Part shown: positions 53,724-63,057 of the stretch, piece after piece | Position numbering within the stretch: the first letter of the stretch is position 1 | How the letters are laid out: each line of letters begins with the position of its first letter | Origin: Hyphomicrobiales bacterium | Lineage (GTDB): Bacteria > Pseudomonadota > Alphaproteobacteria > Rhizobiales > NORP267 | Assembly (NCBI GenBank): GCA_021775875.1 | Contig: JAJFHA010000015.1 | Coordinates: 62,001-126,000 of the forward strand | Direction of reading: 5' to 3' | Length of the DNA stretch: 64,000 nucleotides | The notes under the pieces: generated by a model | The model's database searches: none | What the model was told of the DNA's origin: nothing | Seen by the model: the letters and a program-made list of their open reading frames with translations, nothing else | Made by a program: the position numbers and the translations under genes

Positions 53724-55187
53724 CTAGAACTGAAAATACAGAAATTCGGACGTGACCCAGGACAGAACAAGCGCAACAAAAGCCATGCAACCAAACAGCG
53801 TTGCCCGCCACCATGTGGGGGTCCATTGCAAACGACGTAATGGTGCGAACGGTATGTCTTCGATTTTCTCATCAACAACCGGCTTGAAGGCCCGGAACAA
53901 TTGTTGGGTATTTGGTGCCAATGCACAAAAAACAATCAACGCCAGAGAGATAAATATCGTGCGTGATTTATCGATCATGTCGACGGGTGTTTCCACCCCG
54001 TTCAATCCAAGCATGCCGGTATAGACATTGACCGCGCCATCGAAGGATTCCGCCCTGAAGGTGACCCAGGCGATGATTATGGCGGCCATTGTTAGCGACC
54101 ATGCAATGACCCTTGGCATACGAAATGATGTAACCGATTGCCATAGATGAGCGATGACCAGGTAAGCGCCATGCAATGATCCCCAGGCAATGTAGGTCCA
54201 TCCGGCGCCATGCCAGAGACCGCCAAGGAACATGACAATCATCAAGTTGGCATAACGCCGCCCGGTACCTTTCCGGTTGCCGCCAAGCGGGTAATAAAGA
54301 TAGTCGCGCAAGAATCGCGAAAGCGTAATATGCCAGCGTCGCCAAAAATCCATAATGGAAACCGCTCGGTAGGGGGACGCAAAATTCATCGGCAGGCGCA
54401 ACCCGAACATCAGCGCGAGGCCGATGGCCATGTCGCTATACCCGGAAAAATCAAAATAGATCTGCACCGTATATGCCAGTGCAGCCTGCCAGCCGGCAAT
54501 CAGCCCGATCGGGGTGCCGGTTTCGGCAAGCTCAAACACGCGGGTTGAATAGGTTGCCATCTGATCGGCGATCACGATCTTTTTGCACAGGCCAATTATG
54601 AAAATGGTGATCCCGACGGCTAGATCCTGCCAGATGTCGCGGGCTGCTTTCAGCTTTGAGAATTGCGGCACCATTTCGCCGTGATGGACAATCGGCCCGG
54701 CGATCAATTGCGGGAAGAAGCTGACAAACAGGCTGTAATTCAGCAAATCCGGCAGGCTGGCTTTGCGCTGGTGGATATCGACGAGGAACGCGATCTGCTG
54801 GAACGTAAAGAAGGAAATGGCGAGGGGCAGAATGATATTCTGTAAAGCCAAATCACTACCTGAAACATTATTGATCGTTGAGATGGCAAAATCGAAATAT
54901 TTGAAAACGCCAATCAGGCTGAGATTGAGAATGATGCCGATGGTCAATACAGCTTTTCTTCGCGCGCCGTCTGTGGATTGAATGAGCCAGGCACCGCCGT
55001 AATTTGCCAGGATTGAAGCGATCAGCAGGAGCAGATATGCGGGCCGCCACCAGCCATAGAAAATAAAAGACGCAATGACCAACCAGGTCACTAGGGCGCG
55101 GACCGGCATTTTTTCGCGCATCAAATAGAACCCGGCGAGGGTAATTGGCAAGAAAACCAGAATAAAAATTCCGGAAGGAAACAACAT
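53724..55187 (-). CDS. MBOAT family membrane-bound O-acyltransferase
   Basis: A 487-residue protein with about eleven membrane spans. It carries the AlgI/DltB-type signatures FWRRWHITLSRFLRDYLYY, YPLGGNRKG and MFLGGLWHGAGWTYIAWG with the invariant His. Members move acetyl or other acyl groups across the inner membrane for modification of exopolysaccharides or wall polymers. No alginate or other polysaccharide synthesis genes are in the window, so the acceptor is unknown. It forms a two-gene unit with the SGNH-like gene downstream. Confidence 0.92.
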   Translation of the reverse strand: MLFPSGIFILVFLPITLAGFYLMREKMPVRALVTWLVIASFIFYGWWRPAYLLLLIASILANYGGAWLIQSTDGARRKAVLTIGIILNLSLIGVFKYFDFAISTINNVSGSDLALQNIILPLAISFFTFQQIAFLVDIHQRKASLPDLLNYSLFVSFFPQLIAGPIVHHGEMVPQFSKLKAARDIWQDLAVGITIFIIGLCKKIVIADQMATYSTRVFELAETGTPIGLIAGWQAALAYTVQIYFDFSGYSDMAIGLALMFGLRLPMNFASPYRAVSIMDFWRRWHITLSRFLRDYLYYPLGGNRKGTGRRYANLMIVMFLGGLWHGAGWTYIAWGSLHGAYLVIAHLWQSVTSFRMPRVIAWSLTMAAIIIAWVTFRAESFDGAVNVYTGMLGLNGVETPVDMIDKSRTIFISLALIVFCALAPNTQQLFRAFKPVVDEKIEDIPFAPLRRLQWTPTWWRATLFGCMAFVALVLSWVTSEFLYFQF

Positions 55188-55257
55188 CAGTATGGCCCTG
55201 TTATAGTTTCTGGGCCTGTATAATCAGTATACTGAATGAAAGAAAGTCGGAATTAAA

Positions 55258-56193
55258 CTATCTTGACGTGATCAACGCCGGATCGGTGTTGGAGCCGCAT
55301 AACAATATGCCGACGCGTTCGTCTTTTTCGGGCTGGTAGATGCCAGACGTCAGGGCAGCGAGTGCGGCCGCACCGCCGGGTTCGGCGATCAACCGCAACC
55401 GGTTCCAGATCATGCCTTGGGCCTTGCGGATTTCGGCATCCGGGACAGTGAGAGATTTGGTGACAAATTCCTGCGCGAGCGGGAACATCAGATCGCCGAC
55501 GCTGCGAGCACCGAGGGAATCTGCAGCCACGCCTGACACATCGACGTCGACCGGATGACCCGCCACCAAAGCGGCGTTCAGGGCGCAGGAGGTTTCGGGT
55601 TCAACCGCGATGACCCGGCAATTGCCGCTATACCAGGCGGCCATGCCGCCGATCAGCCCACCGCCACCAACAGCTACAAAAACCGTGTCCAGATTTTCCA
55701 CCTGTAACTGCCATTCGCGGGCGACTGTGCCCTGGCCCGCCAAGGTTGAGGGCTGGTCATAGGCGTGAACTGACAAAGCGCCGGAATCCAGTTGGAAGGC
55801 TTCGCATGCCTTCAGGGCGTCGGCGTAAAGTGCGCCGCCGATATGGATCGTGGCACCGTAAGATTTGATCAGGTCGGTTTTGGTTTTACCGGTTACTTCG
55901 GGGACAAAAATGTTGGCAGGGACACCGCATTGTTTGGCGGCAAAGGCGATTGCCGCGCCGTGATTGCCCCCTGATGCCGCCACCACGCCGATAGCTGGCA
56001 CATTGCCTGACAGAAGGCTGTTCATGGCCCCGCGGGCTTTGAATGAACCTGAATTCTGGAGCAATTCGAGCTTCAAATTCAGCGGATGATTGATGCCGAA
56101 ACTATCGGCATCCAGATTGATGACGGGGGTCTTTCGGACCTTGCCTTCGATGCGTCTGGCGGCAGCTTCGATGTCTTCGCGGTTGATGCTCAT
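55258..56193 (-). CDS. PLP-dependent threonine/serine dehydratase-like enzyme
   Basis: A 311-residue fold-type II PLP enzyme. The Schiff-base lysine is in SGSFKARGAMNSLL near residue 50, the phosphate-binding and asparagine loop is ASGGNHGAAIAFAAK, and the glycine loop VAVGGGGLIGGMAAW is present. It lacks the C-terminal ACT regulatory domain of biosynthetic IlvA, so a catabolic threonine or serine ammonia-lyase, or a racemase-like role, is likely. It overlaps pdxY by 4 bases, which fits co-supply of the cofactor. Confidence 0.87.
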   Translation of the reverse strand: MSINREDIEAAARRIEGKVRKTPVINLDADSFGINHPLNLKLELLQNSGSFKARGAMNSLLSGNVPAIGVVAASGGNHGAAIAFAAKQCGVPANIFVPEVTGKTKTDLIKSYGATIHIGGALYADALKACEAFQLDSGALSVHAYDQPSTLAGQGTVAREWQLQVENLDTVFVAVGGGGLIGGMAAWYSGNCRVIAVEPETSCALNAALVAGHPVDVDVSGVAADSLGARSVGDLMFPLAQEFVTKSLTVPDAEIRKAQGMIWNRLRLIAEPGGAAALAALTSGIYQPEKDERVGILLCGSNTDPALITSR

Positions 56194-57053
56194 GATTGAT
56201 TTGTACCTGAAGTGAATGAAATGTCCGGTGTCAGAACGGCGTCCCGTATATCGGACAAGGAAAGATTATCATTTTCGGCCCCAGCCTTTTTTCTGGCCAG
56301 CGAAAACAGGCAAGAAGATGCGCGTTCAAAAGCTGATTTGAGCAGGTCAGGCTGTAACGATCTGTCGCCACCGGCTTTTGTGAAATGTCCCAGCGCCAGG
56401 GTGGTAAATAAATCGCCAGTTCCGTGGGGGACAGATGCAAATAATTCATGACTGATACTGATGGCCGCACCATTCTGGATCAAGATATTGGAAATTGTGG
56501 TGTCGTTTTTGCCCGGCACCGAGGTTGCGAGCACAACACGGCAATCCAGCGCGTCAGCAGCTTTGTCGGCTTCTTCCGGGCCAGATATGCTCTGCTTTGT
56601 TAGCCAGCCAAGTTCGAATGCGTTGGGGCTTAGAACATCTGCAATTGGGACAAGGTGCATGGCCATTGCCATGGCGATTGCTTCATCCACGTAAAGCCCG
56701 CCGGGATTATCTCCCATTACGGGATCACACCAATAACAGGCTTTGTTGTTTGCGACTTTAACGCGGGATACAATATCAGCGCAAACCTCAACTTGTTCTG
56801 GTGATGTGAGATAGCCTGTCAGGACACCATCAATCTGGCTGAGCCAGTCATTTTCCTCAAAAGCTGCAAATTGTGCTGCTATATCCCCCGGCGCGGTTTC
56901 TCGGCCCACCCAATGGGGATGGGCCTTGTGGCTGGACAGCAAAATAGTCGGGATTGTCCACACTTCAACACCAAGCAGGTGCATTACTGCCAGCGTCGCG
57001 GAATTGCCCACATAGCCCCGGGCGACCTGACTTGAAATGCAAAGTATGGCCAA
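56190..57053 (-). CDS. pdxY: Pyridoxal kinase
   Basis: A 287-residue ribokinase-fold kinase that makes PLP from pyridoxal. The N-terminal SSQVARGYVGNSATLAVMHLLGVEVWTIPT is strongly PdxY/PdxK-like. CDPVMGDNPGGLYVDE is the central metal/ATP region and VPHGTGDLFTTLALGHF carries the anion-hole GTGD with the catalytic Asp. It lies between an FAD oxidoreductase and a PLP enzyme with a 17-base gap and a 4-base overlap, so a dedicated role in cofactor salvage for this operon is plausible. Confidence 0.92.
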   Translation of the reverse strand: MAILCISSQVARGYVGNSATLAVMHLLGVEVWTIPTILLSSHKAHPHWVGRETAPGDIAAQFAAFEENDWLSQIDGVLTGYLTSPEQVEVCADIVSRVKVANNKACYWCDPVMGDNPGGLYVDEAIAMAMAMHLVPIADVLSPNAFELGWLTKQSISGPEEADKAADALDCRVVLATSVPGKNDTTISNILIQNGAAISISHELFASVPHGTGDLFTTLALGHFTKAGGDRSLQPDLLKSAFERASSCLFSLARKKAGAENDNLSLSDIRDAVLTPDISFTSGTNQS

Positions 57054-57070
57054 GAAAATCGCTCGCTCTC

Positions 57071-58237
57071 TCAGATTATATTATGCTCGAATAACGGGCG
57101 GTTTTCCGGAATCCGGTCATAGGTGAATTTCGACAGGTCGATGGTCTTGTAATCCCCATGGACAATCCGCTCGGCGATGCCGCGCCCGGTGCCAACCGAA
57201 TGTTGCAGGCCATGGCCGGAAAACCCGGTAGCGAACCAGAAATTTGCCACTTCGTTATGAGGCCCGATGACCGCGTTCTGGTCGAGGCAATGATAATCAT
57301 AATGCCCGGCCCAGGCGTGTACCGCCTTGATGGCCTCAAAGGCCGGGATGCGATGAGCCAAAGCTGGCCAGACAAATTCTTCGAACTGGGAATGCACAAC
57401 GTCGAGATCTTCAACGCTCGGGTCGTCTTCTTCAGGCGGCGAATAGCCAGCAATGAACATGCGACCTTCGGGGCGCATCCATACTCTGGACGGATCAGCG
57501 ATCAGGGGGATGTCCACGTCTGCCCTGCAATCAATGACAAAGACCGTGCGCTTTCTTGGTTCAACTTCAAGATGAATATCGGCCATGGCGGCGAGCTTGC
57601 CAGCGTGCGGCCCGGCGGCATCGATCAGCATACCGCAGGAAATTATGTCGCCATCAGCCAACGTGACACTTTCAATGCTGTTGTTAATCCGGGAAATATT
57701 CTCGACTTCGCCGTGGATATAATCCACCCCAGCGGCCCGGGCGGCGCGTTTCAGGGTGCCAAGCAGCAGCGCGCCATCAAGCCAGCCTTCACCTTCAAGG
57801 CCATAACAGGCGGCTGCGATCCCATCAGTGTTGATGGCTGGGAATCTCTGTTTGATTTCATCAGGTTCGAGGAGCACGATTTTGGCCCCCATACCGGTCT
57901 GGACTTTGTGATTAGCTTCAAGTTGTGTCCGGCCCTCTTGGCTGGCCATGATCATGTAGCCGCTTTTTTGAAACCCCAAATCAGCTTCCGGTCCGAAGCG
58001 TTTTGGCAGGCCTAAAAAAAACTCCAGACCAAACCGGGATAATTCAATATTTTCCGGAGTCGAAAATTGCTGGCGGATCGCCGATACTGACAAGGTGGAG
58101 GAGGCGCGTGTATAGGTGGGATCGCGTTCGACAACGGCGATGGAACCTTTGAAGCCTTCTTCGCGCAGGAAAAACGCAGTTGCTGATCCGAGCAGACCAC
58201 CGCCGCCGATCAAAATATCATAGGACTTTCCGCTCAC
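57071..58237 (-). CDS. FAD-dependent amine/amino-acid oxidoreductase (DAO family)
   Basis: A 388-residue flavoprotein. The dinucleotide motif is DILIGGGGLLGSATAFFL at residues 7-24, with the following acidic end VVERD. The DAO core continues with the GEVENI strand, IDAAGPHAGKLA and NFWFATGFSGHGLQHSVGTGRGIAE near the C-terminus, typical of sarcosine or glycine oxidase-like and dimethylglycine dehydrogenase-like enzymes. The substrate is unknown. It is the first gene of a three-gene minus-strand unit with pdxY and the dehydratase. Confidence 0.87.
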   Translation of the reverse strand: MSGKSYDILIGGGGLLGSATAFFLREEGFKGSIAVVERDPTYTRASSTLSVSAIRQQFSTPENIELSRFGLEFFLGLPKRFGPEADLGFQKSGYMIMASQEGRTQLEANHKVQTGMGAKIVLLEPDEIKQRFPAINTDGIAAACYGLEGEGWLDGALLLGTLKRAARAAGVDYIHGEVENISRINNSIESVTLADGDIISCGMLIDAAGPHAGKLAAMADIHLEVEPRKRTVFVIDCRADVDIPLIADPSRVWMRPEGRMFIAGYSPPEEDDPSVEDLDVVHSQFEEFVWPALAHRIPAFEAIKAVHAWAGHYDYHCLDQNAVIGPHNEVANFWFATGFSGHGLQHSVGTGRGIAERIVHGDYKTIDLSKFTYDRIPENRPLFEHNII

Positions 58238-58344
58238 TTGTATTCCCTTTCAAAAGACGCGACAAATCCGCCGGGATGGGTGGTCCTGTCGGATATCCAA
58301 GGATAGTGTGCCGCTGAATTGAACAAAGTGAAAGTGTGAAATTG

Positions 58345-59232
58345 ATGGCCAGTAATTTTAGGCCCCGGCGTTCCGTTTTGTATATGCCGGGTTCCAACGA
58401 GCGGGCGCTGGAAAAGGCCAAGGGATTGGCGGCTGATGCTCTGATCCTCGATCTTGAAGACGCAGTATCTCCGGACCAGAAAGATATTGCCCGGGCGCAG
58501 GTTTCAGCTGCGGTTTCAGGTGGTGGCTACGGTACGCGCGAACTTGTGGTTCGGATCAATGATCTGGATTCCCCCTGGGGCCAGGAAGATTTGGCGGCTG
58601 CGATTGAAGTGTCTCCGGACGCCATCCTTGTGCCCAAAGTCAGCACCGCGTCCGATATTCAGATTGCGGAAGAGATGATGACCAAAGCCGACGCGCCATC
58701 ATCGATCAAGCTCTGGGTCATGATGGAAACCCCGCTTGCGATGCTCAACGCCAAAGAGATTGCCGCTGAAGCGGCGCGGCTTGGCGGGCGGCTATCCTGC
58801 TTTGTCATGGGTACCAACGATCTTGCCAAGGAAACCGGTGCCAGCCTTGGGGGCAATCGGGAGGGCATGCTCGCATGGCTCTCGCTTTCCGTTGCCGCTG
58901 CCAAAGCCTACGGGATCGATGTCATCGATGGAGTGTATAACGATTTTCGCGATGAAGCCGGGTTTCGCTTTGAAACTGAGCAGGGCGCGCGGCTTGGTAT
59001 GGACGGCAAGACCTTGATCCATCCGGGTCAGATCGACATTGCCAATGATGTTTTTTCCCCCGCTCAAGAGCAAATCGAATGGGCGCGCAAAATCATCGCC
59101 GCCTTTGAAAATCCTGAAAATGCCGGCAAGGGCGTTATCACGGTGGAAGGGCGGATGGTAGAATTGCTGCACGCCGAAATGGCGAAGCGGACGGTTGCAA
59201 TTGCCGACGCCATTACCGCCCTGCAATCCTGA
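58345..59232 (+). CDS. HpcH/HpaI aldolase family protein, probable malyl-CoA lyase/thioesterase (CitE-like)
   Basis: A 295-residue CitE-like TIM-barrel protein. Blocks seen are RRSVLYMPGSNERALEKAKGL, DALILDLEDAVSPDQK (metal-binding Glu/Asp), VMMETPLAMLNAKEI, and GMDGKTLIHPGQIDIANDVFSP. It resembles the shorter malyl-CoA thioesterase type (Mcl2) more than Mcl1. Being directly upstream of mesaconyl-CoA hydratase supports a role in the ethylmalonyl-CoA pathway (beta-methylmalyl-CoA or malyl-CoA). The ATG at 58345 is used; a GTG three codons upstream is possible. It diverges from the FAD oxidoreductase gene. Confidence 0.85.
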   Translation: MASNFRPRRSVLYMPGSNERALEKAKGLAADALILDLEDAVSPDQKDIARAQVSAAVSGGGYGTRELVVRINDLDSPWGQEDLAAAIEVSPDAILVPKVSTASDIQIAEEMMTKADAPSSIKLWVMMETPLAMLNAKEIAAEAARLGGRLSCFVMGTNDLAKETGASLGGNREGMLAWLSLSVAAAKAYGIDVIDGVYNDFRDEAGFRFETEQGARLGMDGKTLIHPGQIDIANDVFSPAQEQIEWARKIIAAFENPENAGKGVITVEGRMVELLHAEMAKRTVAIADAITALQS

Positions 59233-59262
59233 GATTTGGCCTGAGATTTGGAGAAATATTTA

Positions 59263-60318
59263 ATGAGCAAGAATAGCCAGGGAAATTTCTTCGAGGATTT
59301 TGCTGTCGGGCAGGAAATCCATCATGCGACGCCGCGTACAATCACGAGCGGTGATGTGGCCCTGTATACATCGTTGTTCGGGTCGCGGTTTCCGGTGCAA
59401 TCGTCGCAAGCCCTGGCGCGGGATATCGGCTATGCCAGCGCCCCGGTCGATGACCTGTTGGTGTTTCACATCATATTTGGCAAGACGGTGCCGGATGTTT
59501 CCCTCAACGCCATCGCCAATCTTGGCTATGCCGAATGCCGGTTTCTGGTGCCGGTTGCGTGCGGCGATACGCTGAGCGCCGTTTCAGAAGTGATCGGATT
59601 GCGCGAAAATTCGTCCCGCAAAAGCGGCGTCGTTTACGTGCGTTCATCGGGGTTCAATCAGCACGGTGAAAAGGTGCTTGAATATGCCCGCTGGGTGATG
59701 ATCCGGAAACGGGACGAAGCTAGCCCGGCACCGGAAACCGTGGTTCCGCATCTGGAGAAGCAAGTGAATGCCGACAGTCTCGGGGACGCAATCCCTGTGC
59801 TTGATGTGTCCAAATACCCATCCTGGGTGGGCGGATCAGAATTCTTCTGGGACGATTATGAAATCGGCGAACAGATCGACCATGTGGACGCCATGACCGT
59901 GGAAGAGGCCGAGCACCAGATCGCGACCCGGCTTTATCAAAATACCGCAAAAGTTCATTTCAACCTTTTCGCACAAAAGGACGACCGCTTCGGGCGGCGG
60001 CTGATTTATGGTGGCCACGTTATGTCGCTGGCCCGCGCCTTGTCGTTTAACGGGCTTGGCAACGGCTCCCAGATTATGGCGATCAATGGCGGCCGCCATG
60101 TGGCTCCGCTATTTGCCGGTGATACGGTTTTTGCCTGGTCGGAAATTGTCGGCAAAGCCGAATTGCCGGGTCGTGATGATATCGGCGCGCTCCGTGTACG
60201 GACATTCGCGACGAGAGATTTGCCGTGCGGCACCTATCCGGGTCCCGTTGAAGGGGGTTACACCGACGGCGTTATTCTTGATCTGGATTATTGGGTTGCG
60301 ATGATCCGGCGGTCATGA
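59263..60318 (+). CDS. mch: Mesaconyl-CoA (2-methylfumaryl-CoA) hydratase
   Basis: A 351-residue double-hot-dog MaoC-type hydratase. The N-terminal half (FFEDFAVGQEIHHATPRTITSGDVALYTSLFGSR) and the C-terminal half (FWDDYEIGEQIDHV, RRLIYGGHVMSLARALSFNG) are both present. The hydratase turns mesaconyl-CoA into beta-methylmalyl-CoA, which the upstream CitE-like protein could cleave to glyoxylate and propionyl-CoA. The start at 59263 has GGAG upstream. Other ethylmalonyl-CoA pathway genes (ccr, ecm, mcd) are not in the window. Confidence 0.9.
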   Translation: MSKNSQGNFFEDFAVGQEIHHATPRTITSGDVALYTSLFGSRFPVQSSQALARDIGYASAPVDDLLVFHIIFGKTVPDVSLNAIANLGYAECRFLVPVACGDTLSAVSEVIGLRENSSRKSGVVYVRSSGFNQHGEKVLEYARWVMIRKRDEASPAPETVVPHLEKQVNADSLGDAIPVLDVSKYPSWVGGSEFFWDDYEIGEQIDHVDAMTVEEAEHQIATRLYQNTAKVHFNLFAQKDDRFGRRLIYGGHVMSLARALSFNGLGNGSQIMAINGGRHVAPLFAGDTVFAWSEIVGKAELPGRDDIGALRVRTFATRDLPCGTYPGPVEGGYTDGVILDLDYWVAMIRRS

Positions 60319-60364
60319 TCGTGATGGCGAATTTGGCCCGGCAACGACATACTGACAGGTTTGC

Positions 60365-60411
60365 GTTTTCGTCTGCGGCTCTGTAGAAGGACTGTTAGCA
60401 GGTGCGAAAAC
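60365..60411 (+). promoter_or_regulatory. Hairpin in the sdhC 5' leader
   Basis: GTTTTCG-T-CTGC (60365-60376) pairs with GCAG-GTG-CGAAAAC (60398-60411), giving 11 base pairs with a small internal loop. It ends about 17 bases before the GGGAGG of sdhC. It has no T-tract and could affect mRNA stability or translation. Confidence 0.4.
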
Positions 60412-60435
60412 ATTGCCGAATCGGGAGGCCGAAAT

Positions 60436-60843
60436 ATGTCCGGGAAATCTGTTTCAGATAACCGCCCCCTATCGCCCCATCTTCAAATTTACAAACCGAT
60501 ATTCACGATGGTCATGTCCATCATTCACCGCCTCACCGGGGTTGCGCTTTATTTTGGAACCTTGCTGCTTGCCTGGTGGTTGATGGCGGCGGCGACCGGT
60601 GCGACGTATTTTGATTTCGTCAACGGGTTTTTTGCCAGTTGGCTCGGTCGTCTCGTGCTGTTTGGCTATACGTGGGCGTTGTTGCACCATATGTTTGGCG
60701 GGTTTCGTCATTTCATCTGGGATACCGGGCGCGGGTTCAGCGAAAAGTCGAGGATGGCGCTTTCCAGATGGTCGCTTGCTGGCTCCATTGTGCTGACAAT
60801 TCTGCTTTGGGTTATCGCCTATTGGGCAAAGGGGAGCATGTGA
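60436..60843 (+). CDS. sdhC: Succinate dehydrogenase cytochrome b556 subunit
   Basis: A 135-residue membrane anchor with three spans. RPLSPHLQIYKP and the quinone-site region MSIIHRLTGVALYF are standard, and the heme-ligand His is in LLHHMFGGFRHFIWD. It is the first gene of the sdh operon. The start at 60436 has GGGAGG upstream; the longer upstream frame is unconserved. The stop overlaps the sdhD start by one base (TGATG). Confidence 0.95.
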   Translation: MSGKSVSDNRPLSPHLQIYKPIFTMVMSIIHRLTGVALYFGTLLLAWWLMAAATGATYFDFVNGFFASWLGRLVLFGYTWALLHHMFGGFRHFIWDTGRGFSEKSRMALSRWSLAGSIVLTILLWVIAYWAKGSM

Positions 60844-61223
60844 TGAATATGCGCACGCCAGGCAGCCGGGTGGCGGGTCTTGGGTCCGCCAAGGATGGCA
60901 CCGGCCATTTCTGGCAACAGCGGGTTACGGCGATCGCCAATGTGCCGCTTGTTATCCTGTTTCTTATTTTGGTTATCACACTCGCGGGGGCTTCCCACAA
61001 CGAAGTTGTCGCGGTTCTCGGGTCGCCGTTTGTGGCGGTGCTGATGTTACTCGGTATTGCCAGCGTCACCTATCATATGTGGCTTGGTATGCAGATTGTG
61101 ATCGAAGATTATATTCATGGCGAAGCAATGAAATATCTGCTGCTGATCAGCAACGGGTTTTTCTGCTCGCTGGTTGGCTTGAGCGCGGTCTTTGCGCTTC
61201 TCAAGATAAATTTTGGGGGCTGA
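60843..61223 (+). CDS. sdhD: Succinate dehydrogenase membrane anchor subunit
   Basis: A 126-residue three-span anchor, the partner of SdhC. The N-terminal SAKDGTGHFWQQRVTAIANVPL is the alphaproteobacterial SdhD start and TYHMWLGMQIVIEDYIHGE holds the heme and quinone-site residues. It begins on the last base of the sdhC stop and ends 6 bases before sdhA. Length and topology are normal. Confidence 0.95.
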   Translation: MNMRTPGSRVAGLGSAKDGTGHFWQQRVTAIANVPLVILFLILVITLAGASHNEVVAVLGSPFVAVLMLLGIASVTYHMWLGMQIVIEDYIHGEAMKYLLLISNGFFCSLVGLSAVFALLKINFGG

Positions 61224-61229
61224 TCAATA

Positions 61230-63047
61230 GTGGCTTACGATATTGTTCATCACAAATTTGACGTTGTTGTCGTTGGCGCTGGTGGCGCCGGATTGCGGGC
61301 AACTTTGGGGATGGCGGAACAGGGGTTGAAAACCGCCTGTATCTCAAAAGTTTTCCCGACCCGCTCCCATACCGTTGCGGCACAGGGAGGGATCGCTGCT
61401 TCGCTCTCCAACATGGGCGAAGACAGCTGGCAATGGCATATGTACGACACCGTCAAGGGATCAGACTGGCTCGGCGATAATGACGCCATGGAATATATGG
61501 CACGCGAAGCACCCAAGGCGGTTTACGAACTGGAACATTACGGGGTGCCGTTTTCGCGTACCGAAGAAGGCAAGATTTATCAGCGGCCATTTGGTGGCCA
61601 CATGATGAATTTCGGCGATGGCCCACCGGTCCAGCGCACCTGCGCCGCGGCTGACCGGACCGGTCACGCCATGCTGCATACCCTTTATGGCCAGTCGCTT
61701 CGGCACAATGCAGAATTTTATATCGAATATTTTGCCATCGACCTGATCATGGACGGCGATACCTGTACCGGTATTCTGGCCTGGAATCTCGATGACGGCA
61801 CCCTGCATTGCTTCAATGCCAAGATGGTAGTGCTGGCAACCGGGGGTTATGGCCGCTCGTATTTTTCCTGCACGTCCGCCCATACTTGTACTGGCGATGG
61901 CAACGGTATGGTTTCCCGCGCCGGGTTACCGCTCCAAGATATGGAATTCGTGCAGTTTCACCCGACCGGAATTTACGGTGCGGGTTGTCTGATTACCGAA
62001 GGCGCGCGCGGCGAAGGCGGTTACCTTGTCAATTCCGAAGGCGAACGGTTTATGGAGCGCTATGCGCCTTCCGCCAAGGATTTAGCATCCCGCGATGTGG
62101 TATCGCGCTGCATGACTTTGGAAATTCGCGAGGGCCGCGGTGTTGGTCGGAACAAGGATCATATCTTCCTGCATCTGGATCATCTTGATCCAGCGACTTT
62201 GGCCGAGCGGTTGCCTGGAATTTCAGAATCAGCGCGGATTTTCTCCGGTGTTGATCTGACCAAGGAGCCGATCCCGATCCTGCCGACGGTGCATTATAAT
62301 ATGGGCGGTATTCCGACCAATTATTGGGGCGAAGCACAAAATCCGACTGCCGAATCCCCGGACCGGGTGGTGCCCGGCTTGATGGCAGTAGGCGAAGCAG
62401 CCTGCGCTTCGGTGCATGGGGCCAACCGGCTTGGTTCAAATTCGCTGATCGATCTGGTGGTGTTTGGTCGTGCCGCCGCGATCCGTGCTGGCGAAGTTGT
62501 GGACCGCAAATCATCAATACCGCGTGCGGCGAGTGCCACACTCGACAAAATTGTCAACCGGTTCGACAGCCTTCGCTATGCTAATGGCAGTGCGCCAACG
62601 GCTGACGTGCGTCTGAAGATGCAGAAAATCATGCAGGAAGATGCCGCCGTATTCCGTACCCAGGAATCATTGGCGCAAGGCTGCAAACGTATCAATGAGA
62701 CTTGGAAAGACCTGTCCGACCTCAAGGTCACTGACAATTCGTTGGTATGGAATTCAGATCTTGTGGAAACCATGGAACTGGAAAACCTGATGGCCTGCGC
62801 CACCACCACGGTGCATGGCGCGGAAGCCCGCAAAGAAAGCCGGGGCGCCCATGCCCGTGAAGATTACAAGGATGGCCCGTTTGCCGGGCGCGACGATAAA
62901 AATTGGCGCAAGCACACATTGGCGTCTGTCGGCGAAACCGGAAAAGTGAATCTCACTTATCGCCCGGTTCGCACCGACCTTCTGACCAATGTGGATGAAG
63001 GCGGGATCGACCCGAAAAAAATCGCCCCCAAAGCCCGGGTATATTAG
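61230..63047 (+). CDS. sdhA: Succinate dehydrogenase flavoprotein subunit
   Basis: A 605-residue flavoprotein. The FAD motif is [20 protein letters not shown], and the covalent-FAD His is in [15 protein letters not shown]. The substrate loop with [21 protein letters not shown] and the [18 protein letters not shown] block are complete. It oxidises succinate to fumarate at the cytoplasmic face of complex II. The start is GTG at 61230. Unusually, sdhB does not follow directly: a 158-codon AT-rich gene lies between them. Confidence 0.97.
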   Translation: MAYDIVHHKFDVVVVGAGGAGLRATLGMAEQGLKTACISKVFPTRSHTVAAQGGIAASLSNMGEDSWQWHMYDTVKGSDWLGDNDAMEYMAREAPKAVYELEHYGVPFSRTEEGKIYQRPFGGHMMNFGDGPPVQRTCAAADRTGHAMLHTLYGQSLRHNAEFYIEYFAIDLIMDGDTCTGILAWNLDDGTLHCFNAKMVVLATGGYGRSYFSCTSAHTCTGDGNGMVSRAGLPLQDMEFVQFHPTGIYGAGCLITEGARGEGGYLVNSEGERFMERYAPSAKDLASRDVVSRCMTLEIREGRGVGRNKDHIFLHLDHLDPATLAERLPGISESARIFSGVDLTKEPIPILPTVHYNMGGIPTNYWGEAQNPTAESPDRVVPGLMAVGEAACASVHGANRLGSNSLIDLVVFGRAAAIRAGEVVDRKSSIPRAASATLDKIVNRFDSLRYANGSAPTADVRLKMQKIMQEDAAVFRTQESLAQGCKRINETWKDLSDLKVTDNSLVWNSDLVETMELENLMACATTTVHGAEARKESRGAHAREDYKDGPFAGRDDKNWRKHTLASVGETGKVNLTYRPVRTDLLTNVDEGGIDPKKIAPKARVY

Positions 63048-63057
63048 AGGTGCTCTC

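Noticed and set aside
57158-58015. 285-codon plus-strand frame opposite the FAD oxidoreductase
   Set aside because: It is a mirror of the conserved minus-strand flavoprotein gene, without a ribosome-binding site or recognisable motifs.
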